Shown here: in pieces, positions 8,975 through 17,332 of the stretch | Layout of the letters: each line of letters begins with the position of its first letter | Numbering within the stretch: the first letter of the stretch is position 1 | NCBI RefSeq assembly: GCF_019392335.1 | Contig: NZ_JAHXRQ010000002.1 | Location: 62,001-126,000 of the forward strand | DNA from: Mameliella sp. CS4 | GTDB taxonomy: Bacteria > Pseudomonadota > Alphaproteobacteria > Rhodobacterales > Rhodobacteraceae | Length of the DNA stretch: 64,000 nucleotides | Reading direction: 5' to 3' | The notes under the pieces: model-generated | Told to the model about the DNA's origin: nothing | What the model saw: only the letters and a program-made list of their open reading frames with translations | Databases searched by the model: none | Program-made: the position numbers and the translations under genes

Positions 8975-9277
8975 ATGCAACTGACCCCGCGCGAGAAAGA
9001 CAAGCTGCTGGTCGCGATGGCCGCCGAGGTGGCCCGCAAGCGCCTGAGCCGCGGCGTGAAACTGAACTACCCCGAGGCCATTGCGCTGATCACCGACGCG
9101 GTGGTCGAAGGCGCCCGCGACGGGCGATCCGTCGCCGACATGATGCAGGCGGGCGCCGAGGTGATCACCCGCGACCAATGCATGGAAGGCGTGCCCGAGA
9201 TGATTCACGAAGTGCAGGTCGAGGCGACCTTTCCGGATGGCACCAAGCTGGTGACGGTTCACGATCCGATCCGGTGA
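8975..9277 (+). CDS. ureA: Urease subunit gamma
   Basis: 100-aa gamma subunit, exactly the usual family length, beginning [20 protein letters not shown] and containing [20 protein letters not shown]. It is a structural subunit of the nickel enzyme that hydrolyses urea to ammonia and carbamate. Separated from ureB by a small membrane-protein gene. Confidence 0.98.
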   Translation: MQLTPREKDKLLVAMAAEVARKRLSRGVKLNYPEAIALITDAVVEGARDGRSVADMMQAGAEVITRDQCMEGVPEMIHEVQVEATFPDGTKLVTVHDPIR

Positions 9278-9318
9278 GCTTGAGTATGCCCAGAGAAAAG
9301 AAAGACGAGGGACCAAGG

Positions 9319-9483
9319 ATGAAGATACTGTTCGCAACCGGCGCCGCACTGCTGGCCGCCGCCCCCGCCTTGGCGCATCCCGGCTCGCACATGCATCCGC
9401 ATGGTGCGGAAAGCTGGCTGAGCCTGCTGCCTGCCGTGGCCCTGATCGCGGTTGCGGGCCTGATCGCCTGGGGGCGGAGATGA
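9319..9483 (+). CDS. Small His-rich membrane peptide inside the urease operon
   Basis: 54 aa. The N-terminus [19 protein letters not shown] is a signal peptide. The predicted mature part opens with [10 protein letters not shown] (four His in ten residues), then has one hydrophobic helix ([16 protein letters not shown]) and ends GRR. The ATG at 9319 follows AAGGA; an upstream in-frame start at 9285 would put charged residues before the signal. Its stop overlaps the ureB start by 4 bp, so it is translated with the urease subunits. The His cluster suggests metal (nickel) handling at the membrane, but that is inference; I recognise no named family. Confidence 0.75.
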   Translation: MKILFATGAALLAAAPALAHPGSHMHPHGAESWLSLLPAVALIAVAGLIAWGRR

Positions 9484-9788
9484 TCCCCGGAGAGCTGATC
9501 CCCGCCGAGGGCACGCTGACCCTGAACGAAGGCCGTGAGGTGGTGACGCTTCGGGTCGCCAATACCGGCGACCGCCCGGTCCAGGTTGGCTCTCATTACC
9601 ACTTTGCCGAGGCCAACCCGGAGCTAGACTTTGACAGGGCGGCCGCGCGCGGCTGTCGTCTCGATATCGCGGCGGGAACGGCGGTGCGCTTCGAGCCGGG
9701 GCAGGCGCGCGAGGTTAACCTGATCCCGATATCGGGGGCTCGCCGGGTCTATGGTTTCAATCAGCAGGTGATGGGCGCGCTGGACTGA
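9480..9788 (+). CDS. ureB: Urease subunit beta
   Basis: 102-aa beta subunit, about the usual length, starting [20 protein letters not shown] with the conserved core [20 protein letters not shown] and YGFNQQVMG. The ATG at 9480 overlaps the stop of the preceding His-rich peptide gene. In most urease operons ureB touches ureA and ureC; here it is separated from both. Confidence 0.98.
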   Translation: MIPGELIPAEGTLTLNEGREVVTLRVANTGDRPVQVGSHYHFAEANPELDFDRAAARGCRLDIAAGTAVRFEPGQAREVNLIPISGARRVYGFNQQVMGALD

Positions 9789-9846
9789 CGCACCCGAGTC
9801 GGCACAGACTGAGGAACCGTAAGGTTCAATCAGGGAAGGAAAGACC

Positions 9847-10671
9847 ATGTGCGATATCTGCGTGATGAAAAGCGTGAAGGACCGGATGCTATCGCGGCGT
9901 TCGTTCTTCAGGGCAGGGGCCGTTGCCGGCGCCGGGGCCGTTCTGGGGGCCGGACTGCCAAAACCCGCGATGGCAGCCAGCCACGGCGGCGGCGGTGTCG
10001 TCGACATGACCCACACCTACGACGAGAGCTTTCCGACCTATTTCGGGGTGCCGGGAATTTCCTATGACAAGGGCGCCGATTTCGCCAAGGACGGGTTCAA
10101 CCTGTATAACCTGACGGTCAACGAGCACACCGGCACCCATGTGGACGCGCCGTTGCATTTCTCGGCCGATGGGCAGTCGGTGGACGAAATCCCGGTCGAC
10201 AGCCTTGTTTGCCCGCTGGTCAAGGTGGATATCGCGGCCAGGGCGGCCGAGGATGCCGACGCGATGGTGACGCCGGACGACCTCAAGGCATGGATCGCCG
10301 CGCATGGCGAGATTCCCGAAGGCGCCTGTGTCGCGATGGATTCCGGCTGGTCCGGCAAGATTGGCGGTGACGGGTTCCGCAACGCGGATGGCGACGGGGT
10401 AATGCATTTCCCCGGTTTCCACGTCGAGGCCGCCCAGATGCTGATCGAGGAAACGGGGGCGCGGGCGATTGCGACGGATACACTGTCGCTGGACCCCGGC
10501 AACTCGGCCACGTTTGACGCCCATTATGCCTGGTTGCCGACCAACCGCTACGGGATCGAGAACCTCGCCAACCTGGGCAATGTTCCTGCTTCCGGGGCGA
10601 CGCTGATCGTCGGCGCCCCGAAACACGCGCGTGGCAGTGGCGGCCCGGCGCGCATCTTGGCGATGGTGTAA
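9847..10671 (+). CDS. Tat-exported cyclase/kynurenine formamidase-like metal hydrolase
   Basis: 274 aa. The N-terminus carries a twin-arginine signal (LSRRSFFRAGAVAGAG) and an Ala-rich cleavage region near AMAASHG, so the mature protein is predicted periplasmic. The family signature HTGTHVDAPLHF (residues ~95-107) supplies the metal ligands of the cyclase superfamily (PF04199), which includes arylformamidases and isatin hydrolases. The substrate cannot be read from sequence. It lies inside the urease cluster, 58 bp after ureB and with its own ribosome-binding site (GGAAGGAAAG). Why a periplasmic amide-type hydrolase travels with urease is unknown; it might release a urea or ammonia precursor. 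Confidence 0.85.
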   Translation: MCDICVMKSVKDRMLSRRSFFRAGAVAGAGAVLGAGLPKPAMAASHGGGGVVDMTHTYDESFPTYFGVPGISYDKGADFAKDGFNLYNLTVNEHTGTHVDAPLHFSADGQSVDEIPVDSLVCPLVKVDIAARAAEDADAMVTPDDLKAWIAAHGEIPEGACVAMDSGWSGKIGGDGFRNADGDGVMHFPGFHVEAAQMLIEETGARAIATDTLSLDPGNSATFDAHYAWLPTNRYGIENLANLGNVPASGATLIVGAPKHARGSGGPARILAMV

Positions 10672-10676
10672 GGCAA

Positions 10677-10982
10677 ATGGTTCGGCTGTCCCCTTTCGAT
10701 CTCTGGCTCACCGCCGCGCGTTTTGCCTGCATGGCAACTGAGGCGCAGGCGGTTGTGGCCATGCGGGTTCTGGGGATGGCCGGGCTGTGGTCCGTGACCC
10801 CGGCCGAGACGGCGCGGATGATGCGCGAAAAGGCGGTGAATTTCCCGCTGGCGATGGAACAGGCGACCCGGGCGGCCTGGAAGGGGGACGATCCCTTTGA
10901 TGCCGCTCTGGGGCCGCTGCATCGCCAGACTCGGGCCAACGCGCTGCGACTGGCTCGGCGTGGACCCAAGTGGAGGATGTAA
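10677..10982 (+). CDS. Small uncharacterised protein of the Rhodobacteraceae 'antifreeze' annotation class
   Basis: 101 aa, helical and basic at the C-terminus (LRLARRGPKWRM), with a conserved-looking centre VVAMRVLGMAGLWSVTPAET. From memory, similar short proteins in roseobacters carry the misleading label 'antifreeze protein'; the sequence gives no reason to believe that function. The pattern of amphipathic helices resembles phasin-like or coat-like proteins. It begins 5 bp after the cyclase gene, and its stop overlaps the next start (TAATG), so it is part of the same transcription unit. Confidence 0.7.
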   Translation: MVRLSPFDLWLTAARFACMATEAQAVVAMRVLGMAGLWSVTPAETARMMREKAVNFPLAMEQATRAAWKGDDPFDAALGPLHRQTRANALRLARRGPKWRM

Positions 10983-11377
10983 TGGCAACGGTCAAATTGT
11001 TGTCCGACGAGGAACTGAGCGCCGAGGCAAAAGCGGTCTTCGACGATATACGCGCGGTGCGCGGGACGGATTTCATCAACAACTTCTGGCGCGCGCTGGC
11101 GCATGATCCGGCGCTGCTGAAGGCGACATGGGACAGGTTGAAGGTGGTGATGGCGCCGGGGGCGCTGGATCCGCTGGTCAAGGAGATGATCTACGTCGCC
11201 GTTTCCGGCACCAACGGTTGTGCCTACTGCGCCCATTCTCACACGGCCTCGGCCCGCGCCAAGGGGATGACGCCCGAGATGTACGGCGAACTGCTGGCCG
11301 TGATGGGCATGGCCAACCAGACCAACGCCCTTGCCAGTGCCCTGCAGGTGCCGGTCGACGAGGTTTTCAAGGAATAG
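10982..11377 (+). CDS. Carboxymuconolactone decarboxylase/AhpD-like protein
   Basis: 131 aa with the AhpD-type core: a Glu-containing helix (VKEMIYVAVSGTNGCAYC) followed by CAYCAHSHTASARAKGM, giving the CxxC...H catalytic site of peroxidase-like disulfide enzymes. Start ATG 10982 follows GGAGG and overlaps the previous stop. The family acts on hydroperoxides or peroxidase partners; the substrate here is unknown. It lies in the urease cluster just before ureC, so it may be co-expressed to protect or process something during urea metabolism, but that is speculation. Confidence 0.85.
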   Translation: MATVKLLSDEELSAEAKAVFDDIRAVRGTDFINNFWRALAHDPALLKATWDRLKVVMAPGALDPLVKEMIYVAVSGTNGCAYCAHSHTASARAKGMTPEMYGELLAVMGMANQTNALASALQVPVDEVFKE

Positions 11378-11428
11378 GATGCGGCCCGGACCCGAAGAGG
11401 GCCCGCCGATGACAAGCACGAGGACAGG

Positions 11429-13141
11429 ATGCCAGCCACAATCAAACGCTCCGACTATGCCGCCATGTTCGGCCCCACCACCGGCGACCGGCTGCGGCTG
11501 GCCGATACCGACCTCATCATCGAGGTGGAACGGGATCTGACCGGACCTTACGGCGAAGAGGTGAAATTCGGCGGCGGCAAGGTGATCCGCGATGGCATGG
11601 GGCAGTCACAGGTCACGCGGGCCGAGGGCGCGGTAGATACGGTCATCACCAATGCGCTGATCGTCGATCATTCGGGCGTCTACAAGGCTGACGTGGGGCT
11701 GAAGAATGGGCGCATCCACAAGATCGGAAAGGCCGGTAACCCGGACACCCAGCCCGGCGTCGACATCATCGTCGGCCCGGGGACAGAGGCCATTGCGGGC
11801 GAGGGGCGCATCCTGACCGCGGGCGGGTTCGACAGCCATATCCATTTCATCTGCCCGCAACAGATCGAGGATGCGCTGCATTCCGGCCTGACCACTATGC
11901 TGGGCGGGGGCACCGGCCCGGCGCATGGGACGCTGGCCACCACCTGCACGCCGGGGCCCTGGCACATCGGGCGGATGTTGCAGGCGGCGGATGCCTTCCC
12001 GATGAACCTGGCCTTTGCGGGCAAGGGCAATGCGTCGTTGCCCGCCGCACTGGAGGAACAGGTGCTGGGCGGCGCCTGCGCGTTGAAACTGCACGAGGAT
12101 TGGGGCACGACGCCGGGCGCCATCGACTGCTGCCTGTCCGTGGCCGATGCGATGGACGTGCAGGTGATGATCCACACGGATACCCTGAACGAAAGCGGGT
12201 TCGTGGAAAACACCGTGAAGGCCATGAAGGGCCGTACCATCCACGCCTTCCACACCGAGGGCGCGGGCGGCGGCCACGCGCCGGACATCATCAAGATCTG
12301 CGGCGAGGAGCACGTTCTGCCCTCGTCCACCAATCCGACGCGACCCTTTACCGTGAACACGCTCGAAGAACATCTCGACATGCTTATGGTCTGCCATCAC
12401 CTCGACAAGGCGATCCCCGAGGACGTGGCCTTTGCCGAGAGCCGCATCCGGCGCGAGACCATCGCCGCCGAGGACATCCTGCACGACATGGGGGCGTTCT
12501 CGATCATCGCGTCCGACTCTCAGGCGATGGGACGGGTCGGCGAGGTGCTGATCCGCACATGGCAGACCGCCGACAAGATGAAGAAACAGCGCGGGCGCCT
12601 GGCCGATGAAACCGGCGACAACGATAATTTCCGGGTGCGCCGCTACATCGCGAAATACACGATCAACCCGGCCATCGCGCATGGCATCGGTCATGAGATC
12701 GGCAGCATAGAGGAAGGCAAGCGCGCCGACCTCGTGCTGTGGAACCCGGCCTTCTTTGGCGTGAAACCCGAGATGGTGCTGATCGGCGGCACCATCGCCT
12801 GCGCGCAGATGGGCGATCCCAATGCCTCCATCCCTACACCGCAACCCGTCTACTCGCGGCCCATGTTCGGCGCCTATGGCCGCAGCGTGGAGAATTCTGC
12901 CGTCACCTTCGTCTCCGAGGCCGCGCAGGCCGAAGGGATTGGCGCCGGGCTGGGACTGGCCAAACAGACCGTGGCGGTCAGGAACACGCGCGGCATCGGC
13001 AAGAAGGATCTGCTGTTGAACGATGCCACGCCAAAGGTCGAGGTCGATCCGGAAACCTACGAGGTGCGCGCCGATGGCGAACTGCTGACCTGTGAGCCGG
13101 CCAGCGAACTGCCTATGGCGCAGCGGTATTTCCTGTTCTGA
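11429..13141 (+). CDS. ureC: Urease subunit alpha
   Basis: 570-aa catalytic subunit, the normal length. All nickel-site motifs are present: the paired His of [12 protein letters not shown], the carbamylated Lys and His of [14 protein letters not shown], the ligand-bearing [12 protein letters not shown] and [15 protein letters not shown], the mobile-flap Cys/His of MVCHHL, and the Asp of SDSQAMGR. It hydrolyses urea in the cytoplasm as part of the UreABC complex. ureC is 51 bp downstream of the AhpD-like gene and 98 bp upstream of a secreted-protein gene. Confidence 0.99.
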   Translation: MPATIKRSDYAAMFGPTTGDRLRLADTDLIIEVERDLTGPYGEEVKFGGGKVIRDGMGQSQVTRAEGAVDTVITNALIVDHSGVYKADVGLKNGRIHKIGKAGNPDTQPGVDIIVGPGTEAIAGEGRILTAGGFDSHIHFICPQQIEDALHSGLTTMLGGGTGPAHGTLATTCTPGPWHIGRMLQAADAFPMNLAFAGKGNASLPAALEEQVLGGACALKLHEDWGTTPGAIDCCLSVADAMDVQVMIHTDTLNESGFVENTVKAMKGRTIHAFHTEGAGGGHAPDIIKICGEEHVLPSSTNPTRPFTVNTLEEHLDMLMVCHHLDKAIPEDVAFAESRIRRETIAAEDILHDMGAFSIIASDSQAMGRVGEVLIRTWQTADKMKKQRGRLADETGDNDNFRVRRYIAKYTINPAIAHGIGHEIGSIEEGKRADLVLWNPAFFGVKPEMVLIGGTIACAQMGDPNASIPTPQPVYSRPMFGAYGRSVENSAVTFVSEAAQAEGIGAGLGLAKQTVAVRNTRGIGKKDLLLNDATPKVEVDPETYEVRADGELLTCEPASELPMAQRYFLF

Positions 13142-13239
13142 ACGGTCGCGAGCCGTAGCTTGATATCCACCCGTTGCTGCCGCAACATGATCTTGGTCCG
13201 GGCGTCACCGGACGCGGATCTACCGATTGGAGTTTGAAC

Positions 13240-13827
13240 ATGCGCAGCTTGGTCCTGGCCGTCGGTCTTGCCGTCCTTGCCCCCGTGGCCTGGGGCTGTC
13301 CCGTCGGATCGGACATCGACAAGGGCATTCGCTTTACCGTCGATGACGTCGATACAGAGGAATACCGCCGCATCGGGCCGGGCATGATCGAGGCGATCTA
13401 TACCGCCTCGGACGGGTTGGTCACGCGCAACCTGCTGGCGCAGGGGGTTTACCTTGTCGAACTGGTCGACCTGGTCGAGGGCGTGCCGGATCAGGACACG
13501 CGTGTCACCTATGCTTTTCCGGGGCGAGCAGAGGACCTGGCGGTGCCGGAACCCGGCGGTCAGGTGGCCTATGACGTGGCCGTCAACAACCTTGGCGATC
13601 TCGACAAGGAACGGCAGATCTATGATTTCGGCCCCCTTTCCAAGATCAACTTCGGCGCCTGCGAATACGATCTTATCCCGATCGAGATCCGCTATGAGCC
13701 GGATGACAGCGGCACGGTGGACCTGCTGTACTACCTGCCTGCCTTCGGCCTTTCCTACTACGCGGGCAGCGACTACACGGATGGGTCGGATCGCTACAAC
13801 TATTCCAATATCGAGGTGATCGAGTGA
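13240..13827 (+). CDS. Secreted protein of unknown function between ureC and ureE
   Basis: 195 aa with a Sec signal peptide (MRSLVLAVGLAVLAPVAWG) followed directly by Cys, so it could be cleaved by either signal peptidase. The mature part is acidic and rich in Asp, Tyr and Val, with predicted beta character (LLYYLPAFGLSYYAGSDYTD). The ATG at 13240 follows GGAG and starts the signal; longer upstream starts are not credible. Its stop overlaps the ureE GTG (GTGA), so it is translationally coupled to the urease chaperone. I recognise no family. Confidence 0.75.
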   Translation: MRSLVLAVGLAVLAPVAWGCPVGSDIDKGIRFTVDDVDTEEYRRIGPGMIEAIYTASDGLVTRNLLAQGVYLVELVDLVEGVPDQDTRVTYAFPGRAEDLAVPEPGGQVAYDVAVNNLGDLDKERQIYDFGPLSKINFGACEYDLIPIEIRYEPDDSGTVDLLYYLPAFGLSYYAGSDYTDGSDRYNYSNIEVIE

Positions 13828-14300
13828 GCGACCTTCCCCTTGCCCAGGTTCTCGAAGAGGCGGGCGTCTGGCGGGCCCCGGCGGCGGACCGCGTTGTCCT
13901 GGACTACGAGGCTCGCTTTTTGCGACGCAAGCGTCTTGTGACGGAGGCGGGTATGGCCTTTGTCGTCGACCTTGAACAGACCACGTCGCTGGACGCGGGC
14001 GATGCCCTGTTGCTTGCGGACGGGCGGCGGATCGAAGTGGCGGCGGCCACCGAAGAGGTGCTTGAGGTGCGCGGGCCAAGCCTGCCGCAACTGGCATGGC
14101 ATATCGGTAACCGGCACACACCCTGCCAGATCGCCGATGGCATGCTGCTGATCCGGCGCGATCCGGTGATCCGGCACATGTTGGAGCATCTCGGCGCCGA
14201 GGTGACAGAAGCGATGCACCCCTTCACTCCCGAAGGCGGCGCCTATGGCCACGGCCGCACCCACAGCCACGAGCACGGCCACACCGCCCATGCCCATTGA
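13824..14300 (+). CDS. ureE: Urease accessory protein UreE (nickel chaperone)
   Basis: 158 aa. N-terminal UreE beta domain (VVLDYEARFLRRKRLVTEAG) and the metal-binding core IGNRHTPCQI with a conserved His. The C-terminal tail is His-rich ([18 protein letters not shown]), as in nickel-storing UreE proteins. It delivers Ni2+ to the UreDFG-urease complex. The start is GTG at 13824, overlapping the previous stop; the 3' end overlaps ureF by 11 bp. Confidence 0.95.
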   Translation: MSDLPLAQVLEEAGVWRAPAADRVVLDYEARFLRRKRLVTEAGMAFVVDLEQTTSLDAGDALLLADGRRIEVAAATEEVLEVRGPSLPQLAWHIGNRHTPCQIADGMLLIRRDPVIRHMLEHLGAEVTEAMHPFTPEGGAYGHGRTHSHEHGHTAHAH

Positions 14301-14931
14301 TCCGCGCCTGCTGACGCTGACGCAATGGTTGTCCCCGGCCTACCCGGTGGGGGCCTTTGCCTGGTCGCACGGGCTGGAAAGTGCCGTGCGGCAAGGTTGG
14401 GTGACGGATGAAGTGTCGCTGCAGTCCTGGTTGACGGATATTCTGGCAGAGGGGTCGGGCAAGGCGGATGCGCTGTGGATCCGGCTGGCGTGGCAGGGGG
14501 ATCGGTCCGTGGCCGAGCTTGATGCGCTGGCCCGCGCCTGGCAGCCATCGCGTGAGCGGCTGCGCGAGGCAGAGCGCCAGGGCACGGCCTTTGTGCAGGT
14601 GACGGCAGATGTCTGGGACCTCGACCTGCCGCCGATGCTCTTGCCCGTGGCGCTGGGCGAAGCGGCGCGGCAGATGGATATGTCGGTGGAGCCGGTGGCC
14701 GCGCTCTATCTACAGTCCTTCGCGGGCAACCTTGTCTCCGCTGCACAGCGGCTGATGCCCCTGGGGCAGACGGCGGCGCAGGGTGTGCTGGCGCGCCTGG
14801 CCCCGCTCTGCGCCGAACTGGCCGCCGGAACCGAGGGGCTGACACTTGAGGACATGGCCTCCTGCGCCTTCCTGTCCGATGTCGCCTCCATGAAACACGA
14901 AACACTTGAACCGAGGCTATTCCAGTCATGA
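14290..14931 (+). CDS. ureF: Urease accessory protein UreF
   Basis: 213 aa starting [20 protein letters not shown], with the typical [13 protein letters not shown] segment and C-terminal [18 protein letters not shown]. UreF bridges UreD and UreG and controls the GTPase during nickel insertion. The frame is open upstream to 14245, but that portion is the translated His tail of ureE in another frame, so the ATG at 14290 is preferred. ureG overlaps its stop by 4 bp. Confidence 0.93.
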   Translation: MPIDPRLLTLTQWLSPAYPVGAFAWSHGLESAVRQGWVTDEVSLQSWLTDILAEGSGKADALWIRLAWQGDRSVAELDALARAWQPSRERLREAERQGTAFVQVTADVWDLDLPPMLLPVALGEAARQMDMSVEPVAALYLQSFAGNLVSAAQRLMPLGQTAAQGVLARLAPLCAELAAGTEGLTLEDMASCAFLSDVASMKHETLEPRLFQS

Positions 14932-15539
14932 CACGGATGAACGGCCCCTTGCGGATCGGCATCGGCGGGCCCGTCGGCGCTGGCAAGACCACCCTGACCG
15001 CGCGGCTAGCCGAACGGCTGAAGGATGATTTTTCGATCGGGGTGATCACCAACGATATCTACACGCAAGAGGACGCCGAGGCCTTGATGCGGATGCAGAT
15101 CCTGCCTGCCGACCGGGTGATCGGCGTCGAAACCGGGGGCTGCCCGCATACGGCGATCCGCGAGGATGCCTCGATCAACCTGGCCGCGGTGGCCGAAATG
15201 CGGAAGCGGCATCCGGAGGTCGAGATCGTCCTGATCGAATCCGGGGGCGACAACCTGTCGGCCACCTTCAGCCCAGAACTGGCGGATCTGACGGTCTATG
15301 TCATTGATGTTGCTGCCGGAGAAGAGATTCCGCGCAAGGGCGGACCGGCGATCACGCGGTCGGACCTGCTGGTCATCAACAAGACCGACCTGGCGCCCTA
15401 CGTCGGTGCCTCGCTGGAGGTGATGGAACGCGATGCGACGCGGGTCCGCGCGGGTCGGCCGTTCGTTTTTTCTGCGCTCAAGGGCGGGGAAGGGGTCGAG
15501 GGGATCGTGGCGAACCTGCGGGACATCGCAGGGCTCTGA
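14928..15539 (+). CDS. ureG: Urease accessory GTPase UreG
   Basis: 203 aa SIMIBI-class GTPase. P-loop [11 protein letters not shown], nickel-binding motif [13 protein letters not shown] (Cys-Pro-His), switch/Walker [16 protein letters not shown] and guanine motif NKTDL are all present. It supplies GTP-dependent nickel transfer to urease. It is the last recognisable gene of the urease cluster; no intrinsic terminator with a clear T-run follows. Confidence 0.98.
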   Translation: MTRMNGPLRIGIGGPVGAGKTTLTARLAERLKDDFSIGVITNDIYTQEDAEALMRMQILPADRVIGVETGGCPHTAIREDASINLAAVAEMRKRHPEVEIVLIESGGDNLSATFSPELADLTVYVIDVAAGEEIPRKGGPAITRSDLLVINKTDLAPYVGASLEVMERDATRVRAGRPFVFSALKGGEGVEGIVANLRDIAGL

Positions 15540-15671
15540 TCGGGATGTCCGGGCGGCTCTGGCGGCGCGCTCGCCGAGGTCCCGGTGCGGGTACAAATGG
15601 GCCGCTGGTCTTGCATCCACCCCGGATCTTCCCGGGAAAAACGCTTTGCATCAATGGGTTGGTCGAAATTC

Positions 15672-15773
15672 TCAGAACGCGGCCCAGTCGGTGAACTGGT
15701 AGGTCTTGGGCTTGGTCTGGCCGGGAACCGGGGTGGTGGGCTCTGCGGGACGGGGCTGGTTGTGCTTGGTCAT
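15672..15773 (-). CDS. Small 33-aa basic/Pro-rich protein
   Basis: A short frame with a very good ribosome-binding site (AAAAGGAGACCCGCC-ATG). The product opens MTKHNQPRPAEPTTPVPGQT and ends TYQFTDWAAF. It is hydrophilic at the N-terminus with an aromatic C-terminus, and shows no signal peptide or Cys. It is convergent with ureG (132 bp) and 78 bp downstream of the fucU-like gene on the same strand. No function can be assigned. The strong Shine-Dalgarno and clean start argue that it is translated. Confidence 0.55.
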   Translation of the reverse strand: MTKHNQPRPAEPTTPVPGQTKPKTYQFTDWAAF

Positions 15774-15851
15774 GGCGGGTCTCCTTTTCCTGTCTCTGAA
15801 GATGGGGGAAGGCGCCCATTTCCGACAGTCACGAAAACCATACCGGCCAGT

Positions 15852-16286
15852 TCAGTTTGGAGGAATAACGCCCTTCTTGAGGATGATGTTTCCGTAAAGC
15901 CTTGATTCCCCAGTCTGAATCACGGCGAACGCGGTCTTGGCCCGCTCGTAGAAGGCAAAGCGTTCCAGCGTTGCGATGGGTGCGGGGTTGTCCGCATTCC
16001 CATCTATAATGTCTTGAAATTCCTTGATGATTTCGGGAATCGCCTCGGCGTCGCCGACCACCTGCATGGTATGGGCCGGGTCCTTGACGAAACTGTCCAG
16101 CGGCAAGAGCGTCAGGACCGCCTGCAGGACCTGGGTGGCGGACAGGCCGTCCAGGCGGTGCACCTTGCATCCCATTGAGTAGGCTGGAAAATTGCAATCC
16201 GCGATCACGATGTCATCGCCGTGTCCCATGGCCCGCAAGCTGTACAGAATCTCGGGTGAGAGGATGGCGGGGATGTTGCGCAGCAT
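15852..16286 (-). CDS. RbsD/FucU-family sugar mutarotase
   Basis: 144 aa, close to the family length. It starts MLRNIPAILSPEILYSLRAM with GHGDDIVIADCNFPA; the His and Asp of this segment are the RbsD/FucU catalytic region, and the C-terminal TAFAVIQTGESRLYGNIILK matches the FucU end. The family interconverts sugar anomers (L-fucose, D-ribose); the substrate here is not determined. Start 16286 has a strong GGAGGG site. No sugar transporter or kinase is adjacent, so it looks isolated. A GTACAAAAC repeat array lies 80-127 bp upstream. Confidence 0.88.
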   Translation of the reverse strand: MLRNIPAILSPEILYSLRAMGHGDDIVIADCNFPAYSMGCKVHRLDGLSATQVLQAVLTLLPLDSFVKDPAHTMQVVGDAEAIPEIIKEFQDIIDGNADNPAPIATLERFAFYERAKTAFAVIQTGESRLYGNIILKKGVIPPN

Positions 16287-16365
16287 GGGGGACCCTCCGG
16301 AATACCCGACCATGAAACCGCCCCCGGGGGCAGAGTGCAAGGGGGCAGTGGGCTGGCGGTGGCCT

Positions 16366-16413
16366 GTACAAAACGTACAAAACGTACGCGGTTTCTGACG
16401 TTTTGTACAAAAC
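16366..16413. promoter_or_regulatory. GTACAAAAC repeat array, candidate operator
   Basis: Two head-to-tail copies GTACAAAAC (16366-16374, 16375-16383), followed after 21 bp by a perfect 14-bp palindrome GTTTTGTACAAAAC (16400-16413), which adds a third direct and one inverted copy. It sits midway between two divergent genes, fucU-like (start 16286) and the thioesterase (start 16474), and should bind a dimeric regulator that controls one or both. Confidence 0.6.
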
Positions 16414-16473
16414 CGGCTAGGCTGAGGGCAGATGCGGTACGTGGGACCGCGCGGGACGGAAAGGAGACAGGGA

Positions 16474-16860
16474 ATGGAACAGGTGACGCCCAAGGGCAAT
16501 CCGACCCTGCGCACGCTGGCCATGCCGGCGGATGCAAATGTCAGCGGCGATATCTTTGGCGGCTGGGTGCTGAGCCAGATGGATCTGGCCAGCGGTATCA
16601 TCGCAGGAGAGAGGGCGCAGGGGCGCGTGGCCACGGTGGCCGTGGATGCAATGAAATTCATCCGCCCGGTGCGGATCGGCGACGTGCTGGAGATTTATGG
16701 CTGGGTCGCGCGGGTGGGCCGGACCTCGATGGGGATCGGGCTGGAGGCCTGGGTGATCCGAAACCGGATCGGCAAGTGCGAGAAGGTGACCGAGGCGGTC
16801 TTTACCTATGTTGCCCTCGACGAGGAGGGCAACAAGAGGATGGTTCCGCCCGAAGCCTGA
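16474..16860 (+). CDS. Acyl-CoA thioesterase, YciA type
   Basis: 128-aa hotdog-fold thioesterase. The early motif ADANVSGDIFGGWVLSQMDL contains the catalytic Asp/Gly region of YciA/BACH-type enzymes, followed by VDAMKFIRPVRIGDVLEIYG. It hydrolyses acyl-CoA to free CoA in the cytoplasm; chain-length preference cannot be read. Start 16474 follows AAGGAGA; the frame is open further upstream without support. Convergent with the cold-shock gene. Confidence 0.92.
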   Translation: MEQVTPKGNPTLRTLAMPADANVSGDIFGGWVLSQMDLASGIIAGERAQGRVATVAVDAMKFIRPVRIGDVLEIYGWVARVGRTSMGIGLEAWVIRNRIGKCEKVTEAVFTYVALDEEGNKRMVPPEA

Positions 16861-16879
16861 CGACCCCGGGCGGCGTCGA

Positions 16880-17086
16880 TCAGAGCAGTTCGATGTCCGA
16901 CGCACTTTCGCGGCCGTCACGACCGGTGCGCAGCTCGAAGCTGACTTTCTGGTTGTCCTGCAGGCCGGTCAGGCCCGAACGCTCGACAGCAGAGATGTGG
17001 ACGAAGATATCCTTGCCGCCGTCCTCGGGCGCGATGAAGCCGTAGCCTTTGGTGGTGTTGAACCATTTCACGGTGCCAGTGGCCAT
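16880..17086 (-). CDS. Cold-shock protein (CspA family)
   Basis: 68 aa, starting MATGTVKWFNTTKGYGFIAP and containing DIFVHISAVERSG, that is RNP1 (KGYGFI) and RNP2 (DIFVHIS) of the cold-shock domain. It binds single-stranded nucleic acid and melts mRNA structure. The start at 17086 has GGAG. There is a ~245-bp gene-free region upstream, and csp genes often have a long 5' leader; it includes a short GCCGCA/TGCGGC hairpin near 17110. Confidence 0.97.
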   Translation of the reverse strand: MATGTVKWFNTTKGYGFIAPEDGGKDIFVHISAVERSGLTGLQDNQKVSFELRTGRDGRESASDIELL

Positions 17087-17332
17087 TCCGTGGTCTCCTG
17101 AGTTGTTGCCGCACGCGGAAGTGCTGCGGCCCGGCAATGTCAGAGCAGTATCGGTTGCGCTGACGCCGGTGAACGGAGACAGGTAGGCGATAGTGGTAAC
17201 GTAGCGGTACTAAATATCGCAGGTTTGCTGAGTCGGAGCAAGAAAGATCAGAATGCCACCGATGCCATTGGCGGTGTTCGATCGCCCGACAGAGGGCAGC
17301 TTTCCGGGGCCTGTCGGCCCCGGTCCGTGCGG

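Noticed and set aside
10677..10982. Antifreeze protein
   Set aside because: That label is used for similar proteins, but there is no ice-binding repeat or Thr-x-Thr array; treated as unknown.
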